A stretch of 44,550 bases of DNA from Glycomyces sp. NRRL B-16210 (GCF_000719515.1 NZ_JOGR01000020.1:1-44550); one strand, 5' to 3'; counted from the first letter of the stretch, positions 17,058 to 26,007 are shown. Numbers and translations are program-made. The notes: a model not told the origin generated them from the letters alone.

Positions 17058-18121
17058 GGTCGTCCCCCTCCAAGCATTTGGGTGTACTCGGCCTCACTGA
17101 CGACACCGAGCAGCGCGGCGGTCTCGTCACCCTGAACCGGGGCGTCCGAGCCGGCATGCTCACGGGCATGCGCTTCGGCCTGGACCGAACCGGGGGATTC
17201 GAGTTCCACCACCGCGACACTGATGTTGTCATGCCCGCCGTTGGCGAGCGCTTGTCGTGTCAACGCTACCGCCTTGTCGCCAACACTGCCGTCCGGCAGT
17301 GGCAGAAGGTCGTGATCGTCATTGAAGTAGCGCGACAGACCATCGCTGCACACTACGACATGCCCGCCGCCCAAGTCCATCCGGAGCAGGTTCGGATTCA
17401 GGCTCGGCGCGTCCGCCCCGAGCCACGCGAGCAGGGCTTTCGCGTACGGATTCTTGTACCGCTCGTCGGCCGGGTCCACGCCCTGATACTCCAGCCTCGC
17501 CTGGATCGTGTCGTCCACGGTGAGGCACCGGGCCTCCTTCTCGCCGGCCCAGTAGGCCCGGGAGTCGCCGACCCAGCACAGGACCGCCTGGTTCCCCTCC
17601 ACGACCGCCGAGACGTACGTCGAGGACGGCGGCGAGTTCGGGTACTGCTTGCCGACCGCGGCCACGGCCGAGTGGGCCGCGCCCACCCCGCGCCGCGAGG
17701 CGTCCTCGGCCGACAGGCCCTCGCCGAGGGCCGCGCGGATCTCCGTGACGGCCGCCTCGACGCCGGCGAGCGAGGCCCGCTCGGAGTCCGAGGCCCCCGA
17801 GACGCCGTCGCACACGACCGCGATCTTGCGCCCGTCGTCGGCGACCGCGATCGCGATCGAGTCCTGGTTGTAGTGGTGGCGCTTGCCCACGTCGGTGGCC
17901 GCGCCGATGCCCGGCAGCGTGAACGACAGGTGGTCGTCCGAGCCGCCCGGGTGCTCGCGGTTCTCCTCGACCGCTGCGGAGGACAGCCACGGGGCCTCTT
18001 CGGCCGGGACCGCGAACTCCTCCAGGTCGCCGCCGCAGTCCTCGCAGTAGCGGCCGAGGTCGGCGGGTAGCCCGCAGGCGGTGCACCGCTTCGCGGCGCC
18101 CAAGGTGGGTGAGGGCTGCAT
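17054..18121 (-). CDS. PP2C-type Ser/Thr protein phosphatase with N-terminal zinc ribbon
   Basis: The 355-aa protein opens with a zinc ribbon (Cys13, Cys16, Cys26, Cys29: CTACGLPADLGRYCEDC). A PP2C catalytic domain follows, with YNQDS (metal Asp87), VCDGVSG (Asp105), WVGDSRAYW, VCSDGLSRY and GGHDNISV. It removes phosphate from Ser/Thr residues in the cytoplasm using Mn/Mg. It lies 12 bp after pknG and overlaps the FHA gene start, so it is probably the phosphatase that opposes PknG and shares its FHA-type substrate. No transmembrane segment is present, unlike PstP. Confidence 0.95.
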   Translation of the reverse strand: MQPSPTLGAAKRCTACGLPADLGRYCEDCGGDLEEFAVPAEEAPWLSSAAVEENREHPGGSDDHLSFTLPGIGAATDVGKRHHYNQDSIAIAVADDGRKIAVVCDGVSGASDSERASLAGVEAAVTEIRAALGEGLSAEDASRRGVGAAHSAVAAVGKQYPNSPPSSTYVSAVVEGNQAVLCWVGDSRAYWAGEKEARCLTVDDTIQARLEYQGVDPADERYKNPYAKALLAWLGADAPSLNPNLLRMDLGGGHVVVCSDGLSRYFNDDHDLLPLPDGSVGDKAVALTRQALANGGHDNISVAVVELESPGSVQAEAHAREHAGSDAPVQGDETAALLGVVSEAEYTQMLGGGRP

Positions 18122-18133
18122 GGGGCTCCTTCG

Positions 18134-20539
18134 CTACAGCATCGTGCGGGGGCGGTGGCGGTTGGCCAGGTCGAAGTAGTACACCTGGTCCTCCCGGCGG
18201 GTGCAGGCGTGGGCGAGATCACGGTAGGACCGCTCCAGCGCCAGGCGCAGCTCCCGCTCCTCCGGCTGCGCGCCGAACACGCGCGGATCGGCCGCCGGAC
18301 CGGTGCGCTGCACCGTGTCCAGCGCCTGGTGGAGGATGCGGGTCGACACCAGGTGCCGGCGCCGCGGCTCGAGTTTGAGCTCGTCGAGGCGTCCGGCCAT
18401 GTGGTGCAGGTCCAGCAGCGACGGCGGCGAGGTCCGGCTGTGCAGCGCGGTCTGGATCGCCGCGGTCTGCGCGATCCCGTACTGCGCGGAGGTCTTCGGC
18501 ACCTGGTGGAGCGCCGAAATCGCCTCGGTCGAGTTGCCGTCCAGGTCCAGCAGCCGTGCCCGACCGTACGCCGCCGACACGAACCGGTGGTCGCACGTCC
18601 AGATCCGCGTGTAGTGCGGCAGCGCGAGGTCCCGGCGCCCGGCCAGCTCGGCGCAGGCCGCCAGCGCCAGGCGCGGGGCGAGTTCGCCGGGGAGGTGGGA
18701 GTAGACGGCGTCGAAGTGGGCCGCGGCGGTGTGGAAGTCGGCGGCCAGCAGCGAGATGGTGCCGCGCAGCCAGGTGACCTGCCAGGTGTTGCCTTCGCGT
18801 TGGGCGAAGTGGTCGAGTGCGGCGGCGGCCTGGTGGAGGTCGCCGGCGTTGACGAGGGTGCGGACGCGCCGCAGTTGCACTTCGGGGCTCTGGACGGGTG
18901 CGGAGGCGAGTTCGGCGAGGATGCCGCCGGCGTCGGTGGCCTGGAGGGTGGCGAGGAAGGCGGCCATGGGGTCGGCGAGGTCGACCATGGGCACGGGCAG
19001 GGAGTGGGCGACGTCGAAGGGGTCGCCGACGGCGTGGATGTCGTATTCGACGTCGGGTTCGCCGAAGACGGCCTGCTCGCCGCTGAAGAGCGTCGAGGGT
19101 TCGGAGCGCGGTTCGCCCTTTTGGACCGATTGGACCTCGTGGAGGACGCCGCGGACTTGGGCGCGCATGTCGTCGGCGTCTTGGAAGCGCGAGCGTGGTT
19201 CGAGGTTGCAGGCGCGCAGGAGGAGGCGGTGGAAGGAGCCGAACTCGGCGAACTGGGGGGCTTCGGTGGCGGGGGGCAGGCTGTCGCGGTAGGCACCGGT
19301 GAAGCCCTTGAAGTCGAGGGCGAGGACGGCCATGGAGCGGCCGATGGTGTAGAGGTCGGAGGTGATGGAGGGGCCGACGGAGAGGATCTCGTCGTTGGGC
19401 ACCGAGTAGCCGGGGGTGCCGTAGATGGCCGATTCCATGTCGTCGACGTGGCGGACGGCGCCGAGGTCGATGAGTTTGAGCCAGGTCTCGACGTGGATGA
19501 CGTTGTCGGGTTTGAAGTCGCAGAACAGCAGGCCGCGGTCGTGGAGGTAGGAGAAGGCGGGGAGGAGTTCGGCGGTGTAGGTGAGGACCTGCTCGAGGGA
19601 GAGGGGGCGGCGTTCGCCTTGGTCGTCGAGGGTGTCGCGGATGTCGCGGAGGGACTTTCCGGCGATGTACTCCATGACGATGTAGGACTGGAGCTGGCCT
19701 GAGCGGGGGTCGGCGGCGGTGACGAAGTCGTGGATGTCGACGACGTTGGGGTGGTCGATGCCGACGAGGAAGCGCCGTTCGTTGATGGCCGCTTCGATGG
19801 CGTCTTCGTCGGAGGTGTTGATGAGGCCTTTGATGACGACCCAGCGCTGGGTGAGGTCGTCGGCGAAGTTCTTGTCGTTGGCGAGGTAGATCCAGCCGAG
19901 GCCGCCGTGGGCGATGGCGCCGAGCACTTCGTAGCGTTCGGAGAGGAGGTCGCCGGGTTGGAGGGCGGGGGTGAACCAGTAGCGGGTGCGGCAGTAGGGG
20001 CAGTAGCCGTCGACGCGTCCGGCGCGGCCGGCCTGGGGGCGTCCGACGGGTTTGCCGCAGGAGGAGCAGAAGCGTTTGTGCTCGGGGACCTGGGGGATCT
20101 CCATGACCGCTTCGGCGGGGTCGCGCGGGGGGATGGGCGGCATGTCGGAGAGGCCGCCGCGTTGGCGGGCGCTGGTGGTGGTGGAGCGGGTGACGGGGCC
20201 GGTGATCGGCTGGGGGAGTGGCGCGGCGGGGGCCCGGTGGGGTGCGGGCGGCGGGGAGGGCATGGCGACCCCGGGCGCGATCTGCTGCGACTGGATCGAC
20301 GGGGGTTGGGAGGGGTGCGGGTGCGGCGCGCCTTGGGGGTGGGGTGAGACGGGTGGTGACATCGGGGGCATGGCGGCGGTCCCGGGCGGGCCGGGCGGCG
20401 GGGGCGCGAAGCCGGGCGTGGGGCCCGGGTTCGGCGTGTTGAGTCGTTTGCGGACCCTGAGGGTGTCGGTGGGGTCTTCGGGCTGCTGCTGGCCCGGGAG
20501 GTACCGCTGGGTGTGGTCGGGCGGCTGCTGGTCGCTCAT
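18134..20539 (-). CDS. pknG: Serine/threonine protein kinase PknG
   Basis: The 801-aa protein has the full PknG layout. A long disordered Pro-rich N-terminus (1-150) precedes a rubredoxin-like metal site (Cys158, Cys161, Cys180, Cys183). The kinase domain (about 200-470) has Lys237 in VVIKG, the catalytic CDFKPDNV (Asp341) and DLG at 358-360. The rest is an all-helical TPR region. In mycobacteria PknG phosphorylates the FHA protein GarA and so sets glutamate and 2-oxoglutarate metabolism. It follows glnH by 10 bp and precedes the phosphatase by 12 bp, within one leftward operon. The N-terminal extension is longer than in M. tuberculosis PknG, as far as I recall. Confidence 0.97.
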   Translation of the reverse strand: MSDQQPPDHTQRYLPGQQQPEDPTDTLRVRKRLNTPNPGPTPGFAPPPPGPPGTAAMPPMSPPVSPHPQGAPHPHPSQPPSIQSQQIAPGVAMPSPPPAPHRAPAAPLPQPITGPVTRSTTTSARQRGGLSDMPPIPPRDPAEAVMEIPQVPEHKRFCSSCGKPVGRPQAGRAGRVDGYCPYCRTRYWFTPALQPGDLLSERYEVLGAIAHGGLGWIYLANDKNFADDLTQRWVVIKGLINTSDEDAIEAAINERRFLVGIDHPNVVDIHDFVTAADPRSGQLQSYIVMEYIAGKSLRDIRDTLDDQGERRPLSLEQVLTYTAELLPAFSYLHDRGLLFCDFKPDNVIHVETWLKLIDLGAVRHVDDMESAIYGTPGYSVPNDEILSVGPSITSDLYTIGRSMAVLALDFKGFTGAYRDSLPPATEAPQFAEFGSFHRLLLRACNLEPRSRFQDADDMRAQVRGVLHEVQSVQKGEPRSEPSTLFSGEQAVFGEPDVEYDIHAVGDPFDVAHSLPVPMVDLADPMAAFLATLQATDAGGILAELASAPVQSPEVQLRRVRTLVNAGDLHQAAAALDHFAQREGNTWQVTWLRGTISLLAADFHTAAAHFDAVYSHLPGELAPRLALAACAELAGRRDLALPHYTRIWTCDHRFVSAAYGRARLLDLDGNSTEAISALHQVPKTSAQYGIAQTAAIQTALHSRTSPPSLLDLHHMAGRLDELKLEPRRRHLVSTRILHQALDTVQRTGPAADPRVFGAQPEERELRLALERSYRDLAHACTRREDQVYYFDLANRHRPRTML

Positions 20540-20549
20540 GGCGGTTCCC

Positions 20550-21533
20550 TCAATCCCGGTAGACGGCGGTCGGGGCGTTGGCGTCGGTGCCGAGGGGGAC
20601 CTTGAGCCATTCGTCGTAGGAGGTCTTCCAGGTGCCGTCGGCGATGAGGTCTTCGAGGGCGCCGTTGACGAAGCGGGCGAGGTCGGTGTTGCCCTGCTGG
20701 ACGCCGATGCCGTAGGACTCGACGGAGAAGGTGTCGCCGACGATGTGGAGGGTCGGGTCCTGGACGGCCATGCCGGCGAGGATGGTGTCGTCGGTGGAGA
20801 TGGCGTCGACGGTGCCCTGCTGGAGGAGCAGGAGGCAGTCGTTGAAGTCGGGGACGGTGACCTGTTGGACCTGGTCGTTGGCGGCGGCGATGTTGCCGCC
20901 GGAGGTGGAGGTCGCGCCGGTGCACACGCTGTGGTCGGCGGTGAGGTCGGCGACTTCGTCGATGCCGGAGTCCTTGGCGACCAGGAGGCGCTGTCCGGCG
21001 CGGAAGTACTCGGCGGAGAACTCGATGTCGTTCCAGCGTTCGCAGTTGATGGACATGGTCCGCACGACGAGGTCGACGCGGTCTTCCTGGAGGAAGGTGA
21101 CGCGGTCGCCGGAGGTCATGGGGACCCACTGGATGGTGACGTCGGGTCCGAGGAGGGCTTCGGCGACGGCGCGGGCGATGTCGATGTCGAAGCCTTCGAG
21201 GCGGTTGGTCTGGGGGTCGCGGTAGCTCATGAGGTTGGTGGACTGGCTGACGCCGATGGCGATCTGGCCGTCGTCGTCGAGGTCGGCGATGGCCTGTTCG
21301 GCGGTGACGGTCCCGGGCGCGTAGGAGGCGAGCGGGTCGCAGCTGGTGTCGGGGGTGGAGGCGGCGACTTCGGGGTCGAAGTCGATGCCGGAGGGCAGCG
21401 GTGTGGGGACGTCGACCTGGGGCGGTTCGATGTTGGCCGGTCCGGCGCAGGCGGCGAGGAGTCCGGCGAGGGCGCAGGCGGCGGCGAGTCGGGCCGTCCG
21501 CCGGCGCGGGGCGTGGTCTCGGTGCTGGTTCAT
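20550..21533 (-). CDS. glnH: GlnH-type amino-acid-binding lipoprotein
   Basis: The 327-aa protein has a basic N-terminus, a hydrophobic segment and a lipobox (LLAAC), so it is anchored outside the membrane. The mature part is a family-3 solute-binding fold (GFDIDIARAVAEALLG, WVPMTSGDRVTFLQEDRVDLVV, GTVDAISTDDTILAG). ATG at 21533 overlaps the glnX stop (ATGA), indicating translational coupling. No ABC permease or ATPase lies nearby. Together with glnX and pknG this matches the mycobacterial amino-acid receptor that signals to PknG rather than transporting. Confidence 0.93.
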   Translation of the reverse strand: MNQHRDHAPRRRTARLAAACALAGLLAACAGPANIEPPQVDVPTPLPSGIDFDPEVAASTPDTSCDPLASYAPGTVTAEQAIADLDDDGQIAIGVSQSTNLMSYRDPQTNRLEGFDIDIARAVAEALLGPDVTIQWVPMTSGDRVTFLQEDRVDLVVRTMSINCERWNDIEFSAEYFRAGQRLLVAKDSGIDEVADLTADHSVCTGATSTSGGNIAAANDQVQQVTVPDFNDCLLLLQQGTVDAISTDDTILAGMAVQDPTLHIVGDTFSVESYGIGVQQGNTDLARFVNGALEDLIADGTWKTSYDEWLKVPLGTDANAPTAVYRD

Positions 21534-22912
21534 GCGTAGTACTCCGCCACTCGCATCTGGATGCCGACCGCGGTGCCGATGAGGGCGAGCAGGGCCAGGG
21601 CCGCGAGTCCCGCGGCGGCGCCTGAGAGGGCCCTGCGGGCGTCGGCGGTGGCCTCGGTGAATCGTTCGGCGCTGACGTCGGTCGCTTCGGTGAGGGAGGC
21701 GTTGAGGGCGTTGAAGGAGGTGGAGAGGCTGCCTTCCTCTTCGCCGACCGCGAGTTCGACCGCGTCGGTGTACCGGCCTTCGGTGGCGAGCTTGACCACT
21801 TCGCTGTGTCCGGCGCTCCAGGTCTCGGTGGCCTGGCGGGCGGTGTCGACGGCGTCGGCGAGGTCGGGGTCGTCGGCGAAGGCGGCGTTGAGCTGGTCGA
21901 GGAGGCCGCCGGAGGCGACGAGTTCTTCCATGTGGGTCGCGTAGCGTTCGGCGGCTCCGGCGTCTTCGCCGCGGGCGATGAGCAGGAGCGATTCTTCGGC
22001 GCGGGCCTGCTGGGCGCTGATCTCGGCCTGGGCGAGCAGCGCCAGCGGTTTCGCCCCGTCCTCGTGGGACCGGTTGGTGTGGTTCGCGGAGGTCAGCGAG
22101 GCCATCGCGAGCCATCCGGCGAAGCCGACGAGGAGGATCGTGGCGCCGACGAGTCCGAGGTTGAACACCCGGTTGGTCTTGCGCGAGAGCCAGACCTGCG
22201 CCCACAGGAGGGTCACGAGGGCCGCGGCGGCGAGGGCGGCGGCCACCCAGGGGAAGGCTTCGGCGCCCGAGCGGGACTCGCTGAGCTGGCCGAGCGCGTT
22301 GTCCTGGAGTTCGTGCGCGGCCGGGAGCATCTCCTCGCGCATGAGCGTGGAGGCCTGCTCCTGGTAGGTCGCGCCGACCGGCTGGCCGAGCCGGTTGAAG
22401 GTCCGGGCCGATTCGACCAGCCCGGTGTAGACCGGCAGGCGCGTGTTGAGCTCGGCGACGAGCTGGGCGTCCTCGGCGGTCTTGACCTCGCCGGCGGCCG
22501 TGGTGAGGGCGACGGTGGCGTCGCGCATGGCCTCGCGGTAGGTCTGGTTCATCTCGTCGGAGGGGGTGCCGGCGGTGAGGTAGGAGGAGGCCGCGGTCGC
22601 GTCGGCCTGGGAGAGCGCCTGGTACAGCTGGAGGGCGGCGACCGAGAGCCGCCCGGACTGGCTGGTGGTCTCCTCGATGACGGCGGACTTGGCGAGGATC
22701 GAGGTCATGCCGGTGATCCCGGCGCCGAGGAGGAGGGCGACGAGGACGGCCAGGAGGCCGCGCAGTTGTCCTGGGGTGTGCCGCAGGGCGGCGAGGGCGC
22801 GGTCGAAGCGCCGTCCTGGCGCGCCTCCGGCGGGCGGCTGCGCCGATTCACGGCTCGCAGGCGACGCCTGCGGCGGCGCCTGGTTCAGAGCTGGAGGGGA
22901 CTGGACGGACAA
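21530..22912 (-). CDS. glnX: GlnX-type membrane transducer
   Basis: The 460-aa protein has four predicted transmembrane helices (about 51-72, 218-240, 248-270 and 430-453). These enclose two extracytoplasmic helical regions like those of chemoreceptor (four-helix bundle) sensor domains. There is no cytoplasmic kinase or HAMP domain. The order glnX-glnH-pknG is as in mycobacteria, where GlnX passes the GlnH signal to PknG. The start is TTG at 22912 with GAGGTG upstream. The promoter should lie in 22913-23095, a divergent region shared with the deaminase gene. Confidence 0.9.
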   Translation of the reverse strand: MSVQSPPALNQAPPQASPASRESAQPPAGGAPGRRFDRALAALRHTPGQLRGLLAVLVALLLGAGITGMTSILAKSAVIEETTSQSGRLSVAALQLYQALSQADATAASSYLTAGTPSDEMNQTYREAMRDATVALTTAAGEVKTAEDAQLVAELNTRLPVYTGLVESARTFNRLGQPVGATYQEQASTLMREEMLPAAHELQDNALGQLSESRSGAEAFPWVAAALAAAALVTLLWAQVWLSRKTNRVFNLGLVGATILLVGFAGWLAMASLTSANHTNRSHEDGAKPLALLAQAEISAQQARAEESLLLIARGEDAGAAERYATHMEELVASGGLLDQLNAAFADDPDLADAVDTARQATETWSAGHSEVVKLATEGRYTDAVELAVGEEEGSLSTSFNALNASLTEATDVSAERFTEATADARRALSGAAAGLAALALLALIGTAVGIQMRVAEYYA

Positions 22913-23095
22913 CTACTGCACCTCACTAGGTTTCACGTCTCGCTGGCTCTGGCGCGGCCGCCGTTGCCGCCGCAGCGCGCACGTCGGCGCGACCGGAGTG
23001 TCGGGGGACTCCCACATGGTATCGGCCCGCGGCAAGGATCGGTGACTACCGTCTCGCCGTGGCCGGCGCCGGGCCCGGGACGGTACGGTGGGCCC

Positions 23096-23551
23096 GTGCC
23101 GAACGCCGAACCACCGCCCACTCCGGACGACGAGTACTGGATGGGACGCGCCGTCGAGCTCGCCGGGCGCTGCCCGCCGTCCGCGACCGCCTTCAGCGTC
23201 GGCGCCGTGATCGTCGCGGACGGGCGCGCGGTCGGCGAGGGCTGGTCGCGCGCCGAGGACCCCCACGACCACGCCGAGGAGGTCGCCTTGCGCCACGCCG
23301 GCGCGGCGGCCCGCGGCGCCACCGCCTACTCCTCGATGGAGCCGTGCGGCTCTCGCGCCTCCCGGCCCGCCCCCTGCGCCCGCCTGCTCGTCGAAGCGGG
23401 CCTCGCCCGCGTCGTCTACGCCCTCGGCGAACCCGCGAATTTCGTCGACCGGCCCGGCGGCGACGCCTACCTCCGGGAGAACGGCGTGGCCGTGGCGGTC
23501 ATGCCCGCATTCGCGGCGGCGGCCGAACGCCCCAATGCGCACCTCCGATAA
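23096..23551 (+). CDS. RibD/CMP-type zinc deaminase
   Basis: The 151-aa protein carries the cytidine-deaminase-like zinc site: DHAEEVAL (HAE with the catalytic Glu) and EPCGSRASRPAPC supplying two cysteines. The arrangement and the later EPANFVDRPGGDAYLRENGV resemble the deaminase half of RibD (riboflavin synthesis), but the reductase half is absent. GTG at 23096 starts the protein. It is divergent from the glnX operon and 10 bp upstream of the sulfurtransferase start. Substrate uncertain: a pyrimidine or a nucleotide precursor. Confidence 0.85.
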   Translation: MPNAEPPPTPDDEYWMGRAVELAGRCPPSATAFSVGAVIVADGRAVGEGWSRAEDPHDHAEEVALRHAGAAARGATAYSSMEPCGSRASRPAPCARLLVEAGLARVVYALGEPANFVDRPGGDAYLRENGVAVAVMPAFAAAAERPNAHLR

Positions 23552-23561
23552 TGTGGGGCGC

Positions 23562-24392
23562 ATGAGGCCACAGACCGACCCTCTCCAGACCGCCGAAGCG
23601 GCAGCCGCCGAGGCCGGAACGGTCCGCCTCGACGTCCGCTGGACTCTCGGCGGGCCCCCGCGCGAGGCCGACTACCGCGCCGGCCACCTGCCCGGCGCCG
23701 TATGGCTCGACTTCGACCGCGACGTGTGCGGCCCGGTGGGCCCCGTCGGCGGGCGCCACCCGCTGCCCGATCCCGCCGCGCTCCAAGCCGTCCTGCGCGC
23801 CGCGGGGGTGAACGACGACTCCCGCGTGCTCGTCTACGACGACGGCGACGGCGCCGCCGGCAAGCCGTCGGTGAGCATGTCCGCCGCCCGCACCTGGTGG
23901 ACCCTCCGTTGGGCCGGCCTTGAGGACGTCCGCGTCCTCCAAGGCGGCTTCAACGCCTGGATCGCCGCCGGACTCCCGGTCGAGACCGAGACGCCCGCAC
24001 CCGAACCGGGCACCGTCACCGTCACCCCCGACCACCTGCCCGTCCTCGACGCCGAGGACGCCGCCGCGTGGGCCGAGGAGCGCGAACTGGTCGACGTGCG
24101 CGCCCCCGAGCGCTACCGCGGCGAGAGCGAACCGGTCGACCCGGTCGCCGGGCACGTCCCCGGCGCGATCAACCTCTTCCTCGGCGAGGACGACCTCGCC
24201 GACGCCGACCGGCTGCGCGAACGCTACGCGAAGCACCCGGACGCGGCCTACTACTGCGGCTCGGGCGTCGGCGCCGCCCGCACCGCCCTGGCCGTCACCG
24301 CGGCCGGACTGCCGACACCGCCGCTGTACATCGGCTCATGGAGCGACTGGGTCTCGCGCGACCGCGAGGTCGCCACTGGGGAGGAACGATGA
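23562..24392 (+). CDS. Thiosulfate/3-mercaptopyruvate sulfurtransferase (two rhodanese domains)
   Basis: The protein (276 aa from this start) has an inactive N-terminal rhodanese domain (LDVRWTLGGPP, AGHLPGAVWLDFD) and an active C-terminal one. In the latter, the Cys of YYCGSGVGAARTALA carries the persulfide. The CGSGV loop is typical of the thiosulfate/mercaptopyruvate group. ATG at 23562 is preferred over 23535 because the family match begins shortly after it and GGGGCG precedes it. It overlaps the lipoprotein gene by ATGA. Confidence 0.92.
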   Translation: MRPQTDPLQTAEAAAAEAGTVRLDVRWTLGGPPREADYRAGHLPGAVWLDFDRDVCGPVGPVGGRHPLPDPAALQAVLRAAGVNDDSRVLVYDDGDGAAGKPSVSMSAARTWWTLRWAGLEDVRVLQGGFNAWIAAGLPVETETPAPEPGTVTVTPDHLPVLDAEDAAAWAEERELVDVRAPERYRGESEPVDPVAGHVPGAINLFLGEDDLADADRLRERYAKHPDAAYYCGSGVGAARTALAVTAAGLPTPPLYIGSWSDWVSRDREVATGEER

Positions 24393-24994
24393 AGCGCCTG
24401 ATCCTGGCACCCGCACTGATGCTCCTGGCGCTGGCGGCGTGCAGCGACGACGGCGGCGACGTCGACGAGCCGGTCGACACGGCCGCCGACGACGCCACGC
24501 CGTCGCAGGAGTCGAACGACCCGGTCGAACTCGACCTCGCCGAAGCCGACGGCGCCTGCCCGTTCATCGACTCGGCGGTGCTCAACGCGACCACCGGCGA
24601 GGAGTTCCGCTTCGCCTCGGGCGGGCCCGGCGAGGCCGCCGACGACGAGGACCCCCCGGCGCAGCTGACCTGCGCGGTCCAGACCGGCGAGGCCGCCTAC
24701 CCCGACCTCACCTTGTTCATCATCGGCACCGAGGCCAGCGCCGAGGTCTACGAGGACGAGCTCAACGACAACGCCGAGTCGATCGACGACCTCGGCGAGG
24801 CCGCCTACTGGATCGTCCACACCGAGGACACCGGCGCCGGCCCGGCCCTGGAGATGGGCTGGTACGACGGCGGCACCATCTTCGAGATGCGCTACACCAC
24901 CCCCGCCGAGACCGAGGCGGCGACGGTCGAAGGGCTCGTCGGCGGCTTCACCGAACTCGCCGTGGGCATCGCCCAGTCCTACGCCGACCGGTAG
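24389..24994 (+). CDS. Secreted lipoprotein of unknown function
   Basis: The 201-aa product has a short signal peptide with lipobox LALAAC, an acidic Asp/Glu-rich linker, and a compact domain with two cysteines (GACPFID and LTCAVQ) that may form a disulfide. The pattern is like DUF3558-type actinobacterial lipoproteins, but I cannot assign it firmly. It is translationally coupled to the sulfurtransferase (GAGGAACG before ATG) and followed by a strong terminator. Confidence 0.85.
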   Translation: MKRLILAPALMLLALAACSDDGGDVDEPVDTAADDATPSQESNDPVELDLAEADGACPFIDSAVLNATTGEEFRFASGGPGEAADDEDPPAQLTCAVQTGEAAYPDLTLFIIGTEASAEVYEDELNDNAESIDDLGEAAYWIVHTEDTGAGPALEMGWYDGGTIFEMRYTTPAETEAATVEGLVGGFTELAVGIAQSYADR

Positions 24995-25000
24995 CGAACG

Positions 25001-25041
25001 CGAGAACGCCGCCGGACCCTCAGGGTCCGGCGGCGTTCTCG
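25001..25041 (+). terminator. Terminator after the lipoprotein gene
   Basis: A perfect 20-bp inverted repeat (arms 25001-25020 and 25022-25041) starts 6 bp after the stop codon; the practical loop would be the central few bases. Confidence 0.85.
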
Positions 25042-25071
25042 TACACGGCGTCTGCGGCCGGGAACGATAAA

Positions 25072-25110
25072 TGAGCGCCCTCCCCGCCGGGGGTGCGAGG
25101 AGGGCGCTCA
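25072..25110 (-). terminator. Hairpin downstream of ideR
   Basis: Arms TGAGCGCCCTCC (25072-25083) and complement (25099-25110) enclose a 15-nt loop. It lies about 210 bp after the ideR stop and may end that transcript, or act as a second stop for the rightward lipoprotein operon. Confidence 0.55.
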
Positions 25111-25174
25111 GGTGCGGAGTGCAGTTCAGGGGCGTTTCGGTCCCCGTACGCGGGTAGCGCCGCTACCTGCGCAA

Positions 25175-25190
25175 TTGGAAACGTTTGCAA
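25175..25190. promoter_or_regulatory. LacI-family-like operator palindrome without an adjacent start codon
   Basis: TTGGAAACGTTTGCAA has a central AAACGTTT palindrome and TTGG/GCAA flanks, the general form of LacI/PurR/CcpA-type operators. It lies between the hairpin and the 3' end of ideR; no gene begins to its right or left within the available space. Confidence 0.35.
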
Positions 25191-25320
25191 CGCTTTGGTC
25201 AGCGTACTCCCCGGTAGTCCCTCGGTCAAGACTCTCGCGAGGACGCCTCATGACCCAGTGGACACGTGTGAACGACTGCGGCGCAAAGCGACCGCCGGAG
25301 ACTCCCGGTGAACCGGTCGA

Positions 25321-26007
25321 CTATTCGGCGGGAGCGGCGAAGATCTTCGCGGCGTCGTCGACCGACAGGCGGATGGTCTGCGAACCGGAGGTCACCGCGA
25401 CCTCGCCGTCGAGCCGGTCGATCGCGACCTCCGCGCCCGGGTCCACGCCGGCCTCGTGGAGCGAGGCCAGCAGCTCGGGGTGGGTCTGCGCCGACTCGCA
25501 CAGGCGCGTGACGCGCACCTTCGAACCGGGGGCGACCACGCTCATGGGCCGCTCGCCGGCCTCGTGCCCGACCGACTCGGCCGAGGCGTCGAGCTCCTTG
25601 AGACCGGGGATCGTGTTGCCGTAAGGCGAGCGGGTGGGGTGCTCCAGGAGGTCGTACACGCGCTTCTCCACCGAGTCGCTCATGACGTGCTCCCACTTGC
25701 AGGCCTCTTCGTGGGCCTCGGTGTAGGACATCCCGATGACGTCGACGAGCAGGCGCTCGGCGAGCCGGTGCTTGCGCATGACTGCGACGGCCTGGCGCCG
25801 CCCCTCCTCGGTGAGCTCCAGGTGCCGGTCGCTCTTGACGTTGAGCAGGCCGTGGCGCTGCATCCGGCCCACGGTCTGCGAGACCGTCGGTCCGCTCTGC
25901 TCCAGGCGCTCGGCGATCCGGGCGCGCAGCGCCGGGACGCCCTCCTCCTCGAGTTCGAGGATGGTGCGCAGGTACATCTCAGTGGTGTCGACGAGGTCCG
26001 TGGTCAC
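25321..26007 (-). CDS. ideR: Iron-dependent repressor IdeR (DtxR family)
   Basis: The 228-aa protein is a close DtxR/IdeR relative: a winged helix (residues 1-73, SGPTVSQTVGRMQRHGLL), a metal-binding dimerisation domain and a C-terminal SH3-like domain (about 150-226). The metal ligands of DtxR are all present shifted by one residue: Met11, Cys103, Glu106 and His107 for one site, and His80, Glu84 and His99 for the other. It represses iron uptake genes when Fe(II) is plentiful. It lies directly downstream of a SigB-type gene on the same strand, the same neighbourhood as in mycobacteria. Confidence 0.96.
   Translation of the reverse strand: MTTDLVDTTEMYLRTILELEEEGVPALRARIAERLEQSGPTVSQTVGRMQRHGLLNVKSDRHLELTEEGRRQAVAVMRKHRLAERLLVDVIGMSYTEAHEEACKWEHVMSDSVEKRVYDLLEHPTRSPYGNTIPGLKELDASAESVGHEAGERPMSVVAPGSKVRVTRLCESAQTHPELLASLHEAGVDPGAEVAIDRLDGEVAVTSGSQTIRLSVDDAAKIFAAPAE

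Noticed and set aside
18155..19702. Long open frame on the plus strand (over 500 codons) opposite pknG
   Set aside because: It mirrors pknG codon positions, has Val/Gly/Asp/Glu-biased low-complexity translation and no motif; typical antisense shadow in high-GC DNA.
25112..25624. Plus-strand frame of 170 codons overlapping ideR
   Set aside because: Antisense to the well-supported ideR; Ser/Pro/Arg-rich with no motif.
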